A stretch of DNA of 42,464 nt. Source: Spirochaetales bacterium (GTDB taxonomy: Bacteria > Spirochaetota > Spirochaetia > DSM-2461). Under the pieces are notes generated by a model. It was not told the origin of the DNA, did not search any database, and saw nothing but the letters and a program-made list of their open reading frames with translations. Position numbers and translations under genes: made by a program. The stretch covers positions 1 to 42,464 of the forward strand of contig JAQQAM010000001.1 of NCBI GenBank assembly GCA_028532905.1. Direction: 5' to 3'. Below, in pieces: positions 18,025 to 24,602 of this stretch; the first letter of the stretch is position 1; each line of letters starts with the position of its first letter.

Positions 18025-18459
18025 ATGCAGCCTGATGATATTGACTGGAAAATAATCAATCTTTTACGGGACAGTCACCAGAACAACAATGCCATTGCCA
18101 GACAACTTGGTATTTCAGAGGGAACAGTCCGCCAGAGGCTGAAGAAACTCAAGGAATCCAATGTTATCAAGATCAAGGCTCTGATCAACCCTGAGGTGCT
18201 GGCGAACCAGCAGTTGGCGACCATTGCCGTGAATGTCAGTGAATCCTCTCTCCTGGAATCCAAGGCCAGAGAACTGGCAGAACTGCCCAATGTACTGGAT
18301 GTGTCCATCACATCCGGGCGGTATGACCTGTTTGTGGAAGTCCTGGTGGACTCCAACAGAGGTCTGGTCCACTTTCTGACAGAAGAACTGGCAGCTGTGA
18401 AGGGTGTCAGCTCCACAGAGAGTTTTCTTATGCTGAAAAGCTTCAACAAGTATGTTTAG
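18025..18459 (+). CDS. Lrp/AsnC family transcriptional regulator
   Basis: 144 aa from the ATG at 18025, which has a perfect AAAGGAGG five bases upstream; a longer frame reaches back into the activase gene. Residues 3-60 are the AsnC-type winged helix (DDIDWKIINLLRDS, AIARQLGISEGTVRQRLKKL). Residues 65-140 are the RAM ligand-binding domain, with SGRYDLFVEVLVDS. Such proteins form dimers to octamers and sense amino acids or other small metabolites. The gene is 19 bases after the activase and about 100 bases before nfnA, whose promoter overlaps an 18-bp palindrome. Regulation of one or both neighbours is a reasonable inference. Confidence 0.92.
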   Translation: MQPDDIDWKIINLLRDSHQNNNAIARQLGISEGTVRQRLKKLKESNVIKIKALINPEVLANQQLATIAVNVSESSLLESKARELAELPNVLDVSITSGRYDLFVEVLVDSNRGLVHFLTEELAAVKGVSSTESFLMLKSFNKYV

Positions 18460-18491
18460 CTTTTCAAGATGGTAAAAGAGATTTATCTTTA

Positions 18492-18509
18492 TTTGATCAA
18501 CTGATCAAA
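18492..18509. promoter_or_regulatory. Perfect 18-bp palindromic operator candidate before nfnA
   Basis: TTTGATCA, a two-base spacer (AC), then TGATCAAA. It overlaps the -35 region and spacer of the likely nfnAB promoter, a classic repressor position. It resembles an FNR/CRP-like site (TTGAT...ATCAA), but the half-sites are six rather than four bases apart. The AsnC-type regulator encoded just upstream is another candidate binder. Confidence 0.5.
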
Positions 18510-18520
18510 AACTGTTTAAT
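18493..18520 (+). promoter_or_regulatory. Candidate nfnAB promoter
   Basis: TTGATC, 16 bases, TTTAAT: four of six and five of six matches to the sigma-70 hexamers. It lies about 40 bases before nfnA. The palindrome at 18492-18509 covers its -35 box. Confidence 0.45.
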
Positions 18521-18521
18521 A

Positions 18522-18545
18522 CCCGCTGTCTTTTCAACAGGCGGG
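18522..18545 (+). other. Leader hairpin upstream of nfnA
   Basis: CCCGCTGT pairs with ACAGGCGGG (one bulged G) across a seven-base loop. It sits in the nfnA leader, immediately before the GGAAAGGA ribosome site, and shares its last two bases with that site. It could modulate translation or stabilise the 5' end. Confidence 0.4.
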
Positions 18546-18560
18546 AAAGGAATTTTGCAC

Positions 18561-19409
18561 ATGAATAGAATACTGGAAAAAAGACAGCTTTCCGCAGATG
18601 TTTTCCGGATGAAAATAGAAGCCCCCCTTATTGCCGAGGAGAGGCAGGCCGGTCAATTTCTGATTCTTCAGGTAGACAGGGATATGGGTGAGCGGATTCC
18701 CCTGACCATTGCCAATGCTGATGCAGCAGAAGGTTTTATCGAGATTATCTTTCAGGCTGTCGGCGCCACCACACAGAAGCTGAGCCGCAAAGAGGCCGGA
18801 GAAAGCATCGAAGCTGTTCTGGGTCCGCTGGGTACCCCCACCCTGATCGAAAAGAAGGACGGCCCCGTTGTCTGTGTAGGGGGAGGCATCGGCGTTGCCC
18901 CCATGCACCCCATCGTAAAAGCCCATAAGGAGATCGGAAACCGTGTGATCACCATAATGGGGGCCAGAAACAAGGACCTTCTCATTATGGAAGAGGAGAT
19001 GAAAGCCCTGTCGGATGAGCTGATTATCTGTACCGATGACGGCTCCTACGGCAGAAAAGACCTGGTGACAGTTCCTCTGAAGGAGCTTTGTGAATCCGAA
19101 ACGCCTCCTGCGGAAGTGGTGGCCATCGGTCCTCCCATTATGATGAAATTCTGTGCGGAAACCACAAGACCCTACAAGGTCCATACCATGGTGTCTCTGA
19201 ACACAATAATGGTAGACGGAACCGGAATGTGCGGTGGATGCCGGGTCTCTGTGGGGGGAGAAACAAAATTTGTCTGTGTGGACGGACCGGAGTTTGACGG
19301 CCATAAAGTCGATTTTGACAATATGATGCTCCGTCTAAAATCCTACAAGGAAGAAGAAGCACACCGCTGCCGTCTGGATAAAGCGGCCGAAGATCTGGAG
19401 GCAAAATAG
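18561..19409 (+). CDS. nfnA: NfnA: ferredoxin-NADP+ bifurcating oxidoreductase small subunit
   Basis: 282 aa from the ATG at 18561 (GGAAAGGA eight bases upstream; a TTG six bases earlier is the alternative). The N-terminal FAD barrel includes GERIPLTIAN, followed by the NAD-binding part with CVGGGIGVAPMHP (105-117). The C-terminus binds a [2Fe-2S] cluster: Cys224, Cys227 and Cys239, with Asp219 in the position of the unusual aspartate ligand known from Thermotoga NfnA. It resembles PyrK and sulfide dehydrogenase subunits, but pairing with NfnB makes NfnA the best call. The complex couples NADPH oxidation to reduction of ferredoxin and NAD+, reversibly. One base separates it from nfnB. Confidence 0.92.
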   Translation: MNRILEKRQLSADVFRMKIEAPLIAEERQAGQFLILQVDRDMGERIPLTIANADAAEGFIEIIFQAVGATTQKLSRKEAGESIEAVLGPLGTPTLIEKKDGPVVCVGGGIGVAPMHPIVKAHKEIGNRVITIMGARNKDLLIMEEEMKALSDELIICTDDGSYGRKDLVTVPLKELCESETPPAEVVAIGPPIMMKFCAETTRPYKVHTMVSLNTIMVDGTGMCGGCRVSVGGETKFVCVDGPEFDGHKVDFDNMMLRLKSYKEEEAHRCRLDKAAEDLEAK

Positions 19410-19410
19410 T

Positions 19411-20898
19411 ATGAGTGAATATAAATCCCCTGAACATCTGGCCCGGGAGGCTGCGGAACTGTGGAAGAATTTGGACCCCTCAGCTCTGAATGCCAAAAGC
19501 AGAAAAGATATACCCCAGCAGGATATGCCCAGCCAGGATCCCTCAATCCGGAGATCCAATATGCAGGAAGTGGCCACCGGTTATACGGAAGAGCAGGTAT
19601 TTGTGGAGTCAGCCCGCTGTCTTCAGTGCAAGAATGCCCCCTGTATTCAGGGCTGTCCCGTCAGCATCAATATCCCCGGATTCATTGAAAAAGCAGGGCA
19701 GGGCCGGTTCGGGGAAGGAATCGACATTATTAAAGAGAGCAGCATGCTCCCGGCCATCTGCGGACGGGTCTGTCCCCAGGAAAAACAGTGTATGGAAACC
19801 TGTACCCTTGGTAAGATTCTCAAAGATCCTGAAAAATCTGTCGCCATCGGCCGGATTGAGCGCTTTTTGGCAGACTGGGAGAGTGAGAACCGTCCGGAAG
19901 GTAATATTACCGTCAAAGCGGACAGCGGGAAGAAAGTCGCCATTATCGGAAGCGGACCTTCCGGACTGACAGCGGCAGCGGACCTGAGAAAAGAGGGACA
20001 CCATGTCACCATTTTTGAAGCCTTTCATAAACCCGGCGGAGTAACGGTATACGGAATCCCCGAGTTCAGACTGCCCAAGGCCATTGTGGAAAAAGAGGTG
20101 GAAGGCCTGATGAAAATGGGAGTCAAATTCGAAAATAACTTCCTGGTGGGACGGACACGAAAACTGAAGGATCTGATGGAGAAAGACGGATTCAACGCCG
20201 TCTATATAGCCTCGGGAGCCGGACTGCCCAAATTCATGCATATTGAAGGGGAAAACCTGGTGGGGGTGTTTTCGGCAAATGAGTTTCTGACCCGCTCCAA
20301 CCTGATGAAAGCCTATGACAGTAATGCGGAAACCCCCATTTACAAAGCGAAAAATGTGGCAGTCTTCGGGGGCGGTAACGTCGCTATGGATGCTGCCAGA
20401 ACCGCTGTCCGGATGGGCGCCGAAAAGGTATACATCATCTACAGAAGAACAGAAAAGGAGATGCCCGCCCGGGTTGAAGAAATTCACCATGCCCACGAAG
20501 AAGGCGTTATCTTCAAGATTCTGACCAATCCGGTACGGATCATCGGAGATGATCAGGGCCGGGTCAGAGCCATCGAATGCCAGAAATATGAGCTGGGAGA
20601 ACCGGATGCTTCCGGCAGACGCCGTCCGGTTCCCATCGAAGGCAGCGAGTTTGAAATAGAGGTGGAAACCTGTATTCCCGCCATCGGCAATGCCTCCAAC
20701 CCCCTGATCAGGCAGACCACTCCCGGTCTGGAATTTTCAGAGAGGGGAACAGTCCTGGTCAATGATGATCAGAAAACCAGTCTGGACCATGTTTATGCCG
20801 GGGGAGACATCTCCCAGGGAGCTGCAACGGTCATCCTGGCTATGGGAGACGGCCGGCGGGCAGCGGCCGCTATCAATAAAGATCTGGAAAAGATGTAA
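19411..20898 (+). CDS. nfnB: NfnB: NADPH-binding large subunit, GltD-like
   Basis: 495 aa. Two N-terminal [4Fe-4S] sites are visible: Cys70, Cys73, Cys78, Cys82 and Cys117, Cys121, Cys127, Cys131. The FAD motif VAIIGSGPSGLTAAADL is at about 176-192, and the second dinucleotide motif VAVFGGGNVAMDAARTAV is near 315. The C-terminal GDISQGAATVILAMGDGRRAA completes the GltD-type fold. Alone it could be read as the glutamate synthase small chain, but no large chain gene is nearby, and the NfnA gene one base upstream with GGAGG coupling supports NfnB. The transcript ends at the strong hairpin immediately downstream. Confidence 0.92.
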   Translation: MSEYKSPEHLAREAAELWKNLDPSALNAKSRKDIPQQDMPSQDPSIRRSNMQEVATGYTEEQVFVESARCLQCKNAPCIQGCPVSINIPGFIEKAGQGRFGEGIDIIKESSMLPAICGRVCPQEKQCMETCTLGKILKDPEKSVAIGRIERFLADWESENRPEGNITVKADSGKKVAIIGSGPSGLTAAADLRKEGHHVTIFEAFHKPGGVTVYGIPEFRLPKAIVEKEVEGLMKMGVKFENNFLVGRTRKLKDLMEKDGFNAVYIASGAGLPKFMHIEGENLVGVFSANEFLTRSNLMKAYDSNAETPIYKAKNVAVFGGGNVAMDAARTAVRMGAEKVYIIYRRTEKEMPARVEEIHHAHEEGVIFKILTNPVRIIGDDQGRVRAIECQKYELGEPDASGRRRPVPIEGSEFEIEVETCIPAIGNASNPLIRQTTPGLEFSERGTVLVNDDQKTSLDHVYAGGDISQGAATVILAMGDGRRAAAAINKDLEKM

Positions 20899-20904
20899 GT
20901 GATG

Positions 20905-20936
20905 AGAGGCAGCTGAAATCAGCTGTCTCTTTTTTT
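20905..20936 (+). terminator. Rho-independent terminator after nfnB
   Basis: A 12-bp stem (AGAGGCAGCTGA with TCAGCTGTCTCT, one G-U pair) and a two-base loop, followed by six further T. The stem lies seven bases after the nfnB stop. Its right arm and T-run are the last codons of hisE on the other strand. The minus-strand direction lacks a T-run. Confidence 0.85.
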
Positions 20937-21494
20937 CAGTTCTCCCAGAACCTCGGACATAGACAGCCCCTGGTCTTCCAGAAGAACCATCAGGTGATAG
21001 ATCAGATCGGCGGATTCATAAACCAGATCTTCAGGATTCTCGGAGAGAACCAGTTCAATCGCCTCTTCTCCGCATTTCTTTTTGATCTTTCCTGTCCCTT
21101 TCTCGAACAGGTGGGTGGTATAGGATCCGGCGGGCATTTCCTTATGTCTTTTCTTAATGGTGGATGTCAGGGAAGCGAGAATTCCCTCCTCCAGTTCGGA
21201 GCTCTGTTCCAGCGCATCATGCTCTTCAATGTCCTGTTCGGCTATAACTCCCTCGTAGGCCCGTCCCCGGGCACCGGCTGGGAGAAGGGCATAGTAATGA
21301 TTGTCCCTTTTTTCCAGAACCTTGAAGGCACCGTCCCCTGCGTAGGGAAGGATTCTGCCGGTTTCCGGATGGGTCAGCCAGAGGAGTCCCTGTTCCCGGC
21401 TTTTGGAAAAACCCTTTTCATCCATCAGAGCAGCGCTGGTCTGCCCCCCTTCCACTTCAATAACCAGTCCCAGTACTGTTCCGCGGCTCACCAC
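20919..21494 (-). CDS. hisE: Phosphoribosyl-ATP pyrophosphatase with eroded HisI-like domain
   Basis: 191 aa, the length of a HisIE fusion. Residues about 100-190 are a clear HisE domain (KKKCGEEAIELVL, ESADLIYHLMVLLEDQGLS), which hydrolyses phosphoribosyl-ATP to phosphoribosyl-AMP in histidine synthesis. Residues 1-95 align in spacing with HisI (SREQGLLWLTHPETG where HisI has TLETGxxHYWSRSR, then KVLEKRDNHYYALL where HisI has the DCD metal motif). The zinc- and magnesium-binding Cys and Asp residues (DCD, CHTG, SCF) are absent. Cyclohydrolase activity is therefore unlikely. The start is GTG with GAGGAG upstream, overlapping the hisA stop by seven bases. A separate hisI should exist elsewhere if the pathway is complete. 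Confidence 0.87.
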   Translation of the reverse strand: MVSRGTVLGLVIEVEGGQTSAALMDEKGFSKSREQGLLWLTHPETGRILPYAGDGAFKVLEKRDNHYYALLPAGARGRAYEGVIAEQDIEEHDALEQSSELEEGILASLTSTIKKRHKEMPAGSYTTHLFEKGTGKIKKKCGEEAIELVLSENPEDLVYESADLIYHLMVLLEDQGLSMSEVLGELKKRDS

Positions 21495-22234
21495 TTATAC
21501 TCCTCGTCTTCACTCTGAAAATCAGCCAGAGCTTTTTTCAGATCAATTCGCCCTTCATAGAAGGCCTTGCCCGTAATGATTCCTTTTACAAGAGAGTCAC
21601 CCTTTTCACAGACTTCAGCCAGATCCTCCTGGCTGCTGATCCCGCCGGACAGGGTGATGACCAGACCTGTTTCCCGGGCCATTCTGTTTGTACTGTCCAG
21701 ATCGGGTCCGGCCAGGGTGCCGTCCCGGTCAATATTTGTGTAGATGATGTTCTCAATACCCATGGCGGCGCAGGTTTTTCCGAGATCTGAATCTTTCAGA
21801 GCCGTTCCTTTTTCCCAGCCCGAGACTTTAACCTCTCCCTCCAGTGCATCAATCCCGGCAACAAAAACCTTGCCGTATGTTTCAATCCAGGAGGCAACCA
21901 GTTCCGGATTTCTGGCCAGCACCGTTCCGACAATCAGTTTTTCCACACCGATTTCAAGAAGTTCCTTCACATCTTCTTCCGTGCGGACACCGCCGCCTAG
22001 CTCCAGAACTCCGGAAAAGACTTCCCGGATACGGCGCACTGCGTCCCGGTTGTTTTTTCCCTCTCCCCGGGCGGCATCCAGATCAACCAGATGAAGGCGT
22101 TTCACTCCCAGCTCTTCAAATACTTTCGCCGCGGCAGCGGGATCCCTTTCATAGGATTTCACTTCGTTGTAATCGCCTTTAAAAAGACGGACACATTCTC
22201 CGCCCAGCAGGTCAATTGCAGGTATTATTACCAT
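21488..22234 (-). CDS. hisA: ProFAR isomerase HisA
   Basis: 248 aa, the usual length of the TIM barrel. IPAIDLLGGECVRL carries the first catalytic Asp (residue 8). FVAGIDALEGEV and NIIYTNIDRDGTLAGPD carry the second-half catalytic residues and phosphate contacts. HisA opens the ribose ring of ProFAR to PRFAR in histidine synthesis, an Amadori rearrangement. AGGAAGGA precedes the ATG. It is 22 bases after pyrC and overlaps hisE, so pyrC-hisA-hisE form one unit. Confusion with HisF is unlikely because the start is MVIIPAIDLLGG rather than the HisF form. Confidence 0.96.
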   Translation of the reverse strand: MVIIPAIDLLGGECVRLFKGDYNEVKSYERDPAAAAKVFEELGVKRLHLVDLDAARGEGKNNRDAVRRIREVFSGVLELGGGVRTEEDVKELLEIGVEKLIVGTVLARNPELVASWIETYGKVFVAGIDALEGEVKVSGWEKGTALKDSDLGKTCAAMGIENIIYTNIDRDGTLAGPDLDSTNRMARETGLVITLSGGISSQEDLAEVCEKGDSLVKGIITGKAFYEGRIDLKKALADFQSEDEEYKW

Positions 22235-22256
22235 ATTTTCCTTCCTGTATTATTTT

Positions 22257-23258
22257 TCAGCTTGAGATTTTCCAGCTGAGGGTTTCTCCTGCCAGCAGGG
22301 GAACCGCACCGCCGATCAGATCAGGAACGGTCCAGGGCTCTTTCACAAGGGTCAGAGACTCTTTATTCAGGGGCAGCCCGTAGAAATCAGCCCCTTTGCG
22401 GCTGACAAAGTCCTCAAGCCTGTCCAGAGCGTCCTCCTGTTCAAAGAGTTCGGCCAGCAGAGGGAGAGCCACGGGGGAGGTAAACGCTCCGGCTCCGCAG
22501 CTGCCGCTCTCCTTGGATTCCTTCAGATGGGGCGCACTGTCAGAGCCGTAAAAAAGCCGGGGATGACCGCTGCACACAGCATCCACCAGGGCTCTCCGGT
22601 CCTCCTCTTTCTTGACAACAGGCTTGCAGAAAAGATGGGGGTTTAAAGAACCTCCCATCAGATCATCCAGTGTGAACAGAAGATGGTGGGTTGTGACGGT
22701 GCCTCTGACATGATCAGGCGTCTGCTCCAGAAAGCGGAGGCTCTCCCGGCAGCTCAGATGTTCCAGTACAATCGGGAGTTTCGGATAATCCCTGATAATC
22801 TGTTCCAGTTCAGTCAGATAGGAGATTTCCCTCTCCAGCACCGGTTTTTCCGGATGCTCTCCGTGAATGCTCAGAACCATCCCCTCAGCCTCCATGGCTT
22901 CCAGAACGTCAGGAATCTGCCGGTAGGAGGAAATGCCGTCTTCCGCATTGGTTGTGGCACCGGCGGGGTACAGTTTTCCGATAACAGCTCCCGCCTTCTT
23001 CATTTCCGGCACAATCCCGGCAGGCATATCCGGCAGCAGTTTAAATGCCATCAGAGCTTCCAGACCGGGAGCTTCTGTCTCAATAGCCTTTTTATAGGCC
23101 TCCATGCCCGCAGGGTCTGTTACAGGCGGCAGTGTATTGGGCATCACAAGAGCCCTGGCAAAGGATCGTGCTGTTTCTCTGGCATAATCCCCCATGCGCT
23201 CCCCCTGCCTCAGATGGAGATGAAAATCATCCGGTTTTCTGATGGTCAGTGTTTTCAT
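22257..23258 (-). CDS. pyrC: Dihydroorotase, E. coli PyrC type
   Basis: 333 aa, close to the E. coli enzyme. Metal ligands are recognisable: His13 and His15 (DFHLHLR), the carbamylated Lys95 (GKLYPAGATTN), IHGEHPEKP, VLEHLSC and the catalytic Asp in YGSDSAPH. It closes carbamoyl-aspartate to dihydroorotate in pyrimidine synthesis. The ATG has GGAGGAG upstream, lying in the last codons of the WG-repeat gene three bases away, so expression is tied to that gene. The pairing with histidine genes may reflect shared need for PRPP, but this is inference. Confidence 0.96.
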   Translation of the reverse strand: MKTLTIRKPDDFHLHLRQGERMGDYARETARSFARALVMPNTLPPVTDPAGMEAYKKAIETEAPGLEALMAFKLLPDMPAGIVPEMKKAGAVIGKLYPAGATTNAEDGISSYRQIPDVLEAMEAEGMVLSIHGEHPEKPVLEREISYLTELEQIIRDYPKLPIVLEHLSCRESLRFLEQTPDHVRGTVTTHHLLFTLDDLMGGSLNPHLFCKPVVKKEEDRRALVDAVCSGHPRLFYGSDSAPHLKESKESGSCGAGAFTSPVALPLLAELFEQEDALDRLEDFVSRKGADFYGLPLNKESLTLVKEPWTVPDLIGGAVPLLAGETLSWKISS

Positions 23259-23261
23259 AAA

Positions 23262-24239
23262 CTACTCCTCCAGATCCTGCGGAGGATCTGCTTTCCACAC
23301 AACAACACCCTCTTTGTTGATATACACCAGCAGGTCATCTTTCACCATCAGGGCAAGATCACCTTTAAAATCTTCACCGTATTCAAAGACAGGGTCAATA
23401 ACCAGTTCTCCCTCTTTATTGATGAACCCCATCCCCTCTTCCAGCTGAACACGGGCCAGTCCGCCGGAAAAATCACCGGCAAAGCTGTACTGAGGCTCAA
23501 TAACCCGTTCTCCCTTCCTGTTGATATATCCGGCCTTTCCGTTCTCAACAATCAGAATGAGTCCATCCTTCAGGGAAGATGAATAGCTGTAGCTGTGGGG
23601 AATTATGAGTTTTCCTTTTTTATCGATGTACCCTCCCAGACCGTTATGCACCACCAGGGCGGTTCCTTCAGAAAAATCACCGGCAAACTCATACTCGCAG
23701 GGAATAACCAGATCCCCCTTCCTGTTGATGAACCCGCTTTTGCCGTTTTCCACCACCAGGGCCAGACCGTCATGGAAATCGCCCATATATTCATAGGGAA
23801 GTTCTACGGTCAGTTCTCCCTTCTTATTGATCAGATATGTTTTTCCATCTTCAAAAAAGACAGGACAGAGGCCTTCAGAGAAGCTGCCCCCTCTCAGATA
23901 GACGGCGGGAATCACCGGCTCACCCTTTGTATTGATATATCCCACCCGGCCTTTTTCAACATACAGAGCCATCCCTTCGGAAAAAGAAGATGCCGATTCC
24001 ATATCGGGTGTGTTCAGAAACAGACCCTCCTCATTGATAAAGCGCAAAGCTCCTGCTGTAGAAACCAGGGCAAACCCCTCGGAGAAATTGTCTCCCTTAT
24101 CATAAAGAGCATCCAGAACCATATTGCCTTCCCGGTCTATATAACCGACTTTCTCAGCCGTATATACGGGATACAGATCCTTGGTGCAGGATTGAAAAAA
24201 AAGTGCAAGCAGAAGCACAGCAGGAAGATATCGCCTCAT
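23262..24239 (-). CDS. WG-repeat lipoprotein
   Basis: 325 aa from the ATG at 24239 (GAGGA upstream). A longer frame to 24338 would hide the lipoprotein signal MRRYLPAVLLLALFFQSC; Phe at -3 fits the spirochaetal lipobox. The mature part is about nine repeats of roughly 38-43 residues with the core G-[YF]-I-[ND]-[RK]-x-G, then VIxPxYxxxxDFSEGLA. This is the WG-repeat family, though here the Trp-Gly pair is mostly replaced by another residue plus Gly. WG repeats are thought to form a binding surface; function is generally unknown. It leads the unit pyrC-hisA-hisE with only three bases before pyrC, an unexpected partner for nucleotide and amino acid genes. Confidence 0.9.
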   Translation of the reverse strand: MRRYLPAVLLLALFFQSCTKDLYPVYTAEKVGYIDREGNMVLDALYDKGDNFSEGFALVSTAGALRFINEEGLFLNTPDMESASSFSEGMALYVEKGRVGYINTKGEPVIPAVYLRGGSFSEGLCPVFFEDGKTYLINKKGELTVELPYEYMGDFHDGLALVVENGKSGFINRKGDLVIPCEYEFAGDFSEGTALVVHNGLGGYIDKKGKLIIPHSYSYSSSLKDGLILIVENGKAGYINRKGERVIEPQYSFAGDFSGGLARVQLEEGMGFINKEGELVIDPVFEYGEDFKGDLALMVKDDLLVYINKEGVVVWKADPPQDLEE

Positions 24240-24409
24240 GAAAATCCTCTTTTCTGAAATTTTGACACCATTGTATAGAATTCCGTCCCTTAATGTAATA
24301 CATCTCTTGTCCCGGGGCGGAGAAATCGCTATTCCCAAGGCAGAGGATTTGTCATAGAATATCCCTCAACAGTTCTTTATGAAAAATTTACTCTGACAGG
24401 AGAGCTTCA

Positions 24410-24589
24410 ATGACACGTCATGAAAGCATCCGCTACATCCATCTTCGAGCGGAGGAGTGCGGATATTCCAGTGAGATACTGGACACCGTTAGAAAAAGAC
24501 TTGATTCTCTTCAGGAGGAAGAGCTGGAGAATTTAAAGAAGATTTCCGAGCCTGCATTCCGAGCCTGGTGTACAGAGAGCGGAAAATAA
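24410..24589 (+). CDS. Small 59-aa protein upstream of lysA
   Basis: A 59-residue reading frame starts at an ATG with AGGAG eight bases upstream and ends 13 bases before lysA. The product begins MTRHESIRYIHLRAEECGY and is mostly helical and charged (LDTVRKRLDSLQEEELENLKK), with two Cys (residues 17 and 54). I do not recognise it. Good ribosome site, tight spacing and helix-like composition support a real gene. It could be a small regulatory or structural protein. Confidence 0.6.
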   Translation: MTRHESIRYIHLRAEECGYSSEILDTVRKRLDSLQEEELENLKKISEPAFRAWCTESGK

Positions 24590-24602
24590 AACAGAGGATA
24601 CC

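Noticed and set aside
18493-18508. FNR box upstream of nfnA
   Set aside because: The half-sites TTGAT and ATCAA are six bases apart rather than four, so a standard FNR site is not supported; kept only as an unnamed palindrome.
19609-20496. 295-aa minus-strand reading frame opposite nfnB
   Set aside because: Shadow of the FeS and dinucleotide-binding code of nfnB; no start signal.
19411-20898. Glutamate synthase small subunit (gltD)
   Set aside because: No large subunit gene is adjacent, while the NfnA partner is one base upstream.
23262-24239. CRISPR-like or satellite repeat array
   Set aside because: The regular DNA repeats are explained by the WG protein repeats and have no constant short repeat with unique spacers.
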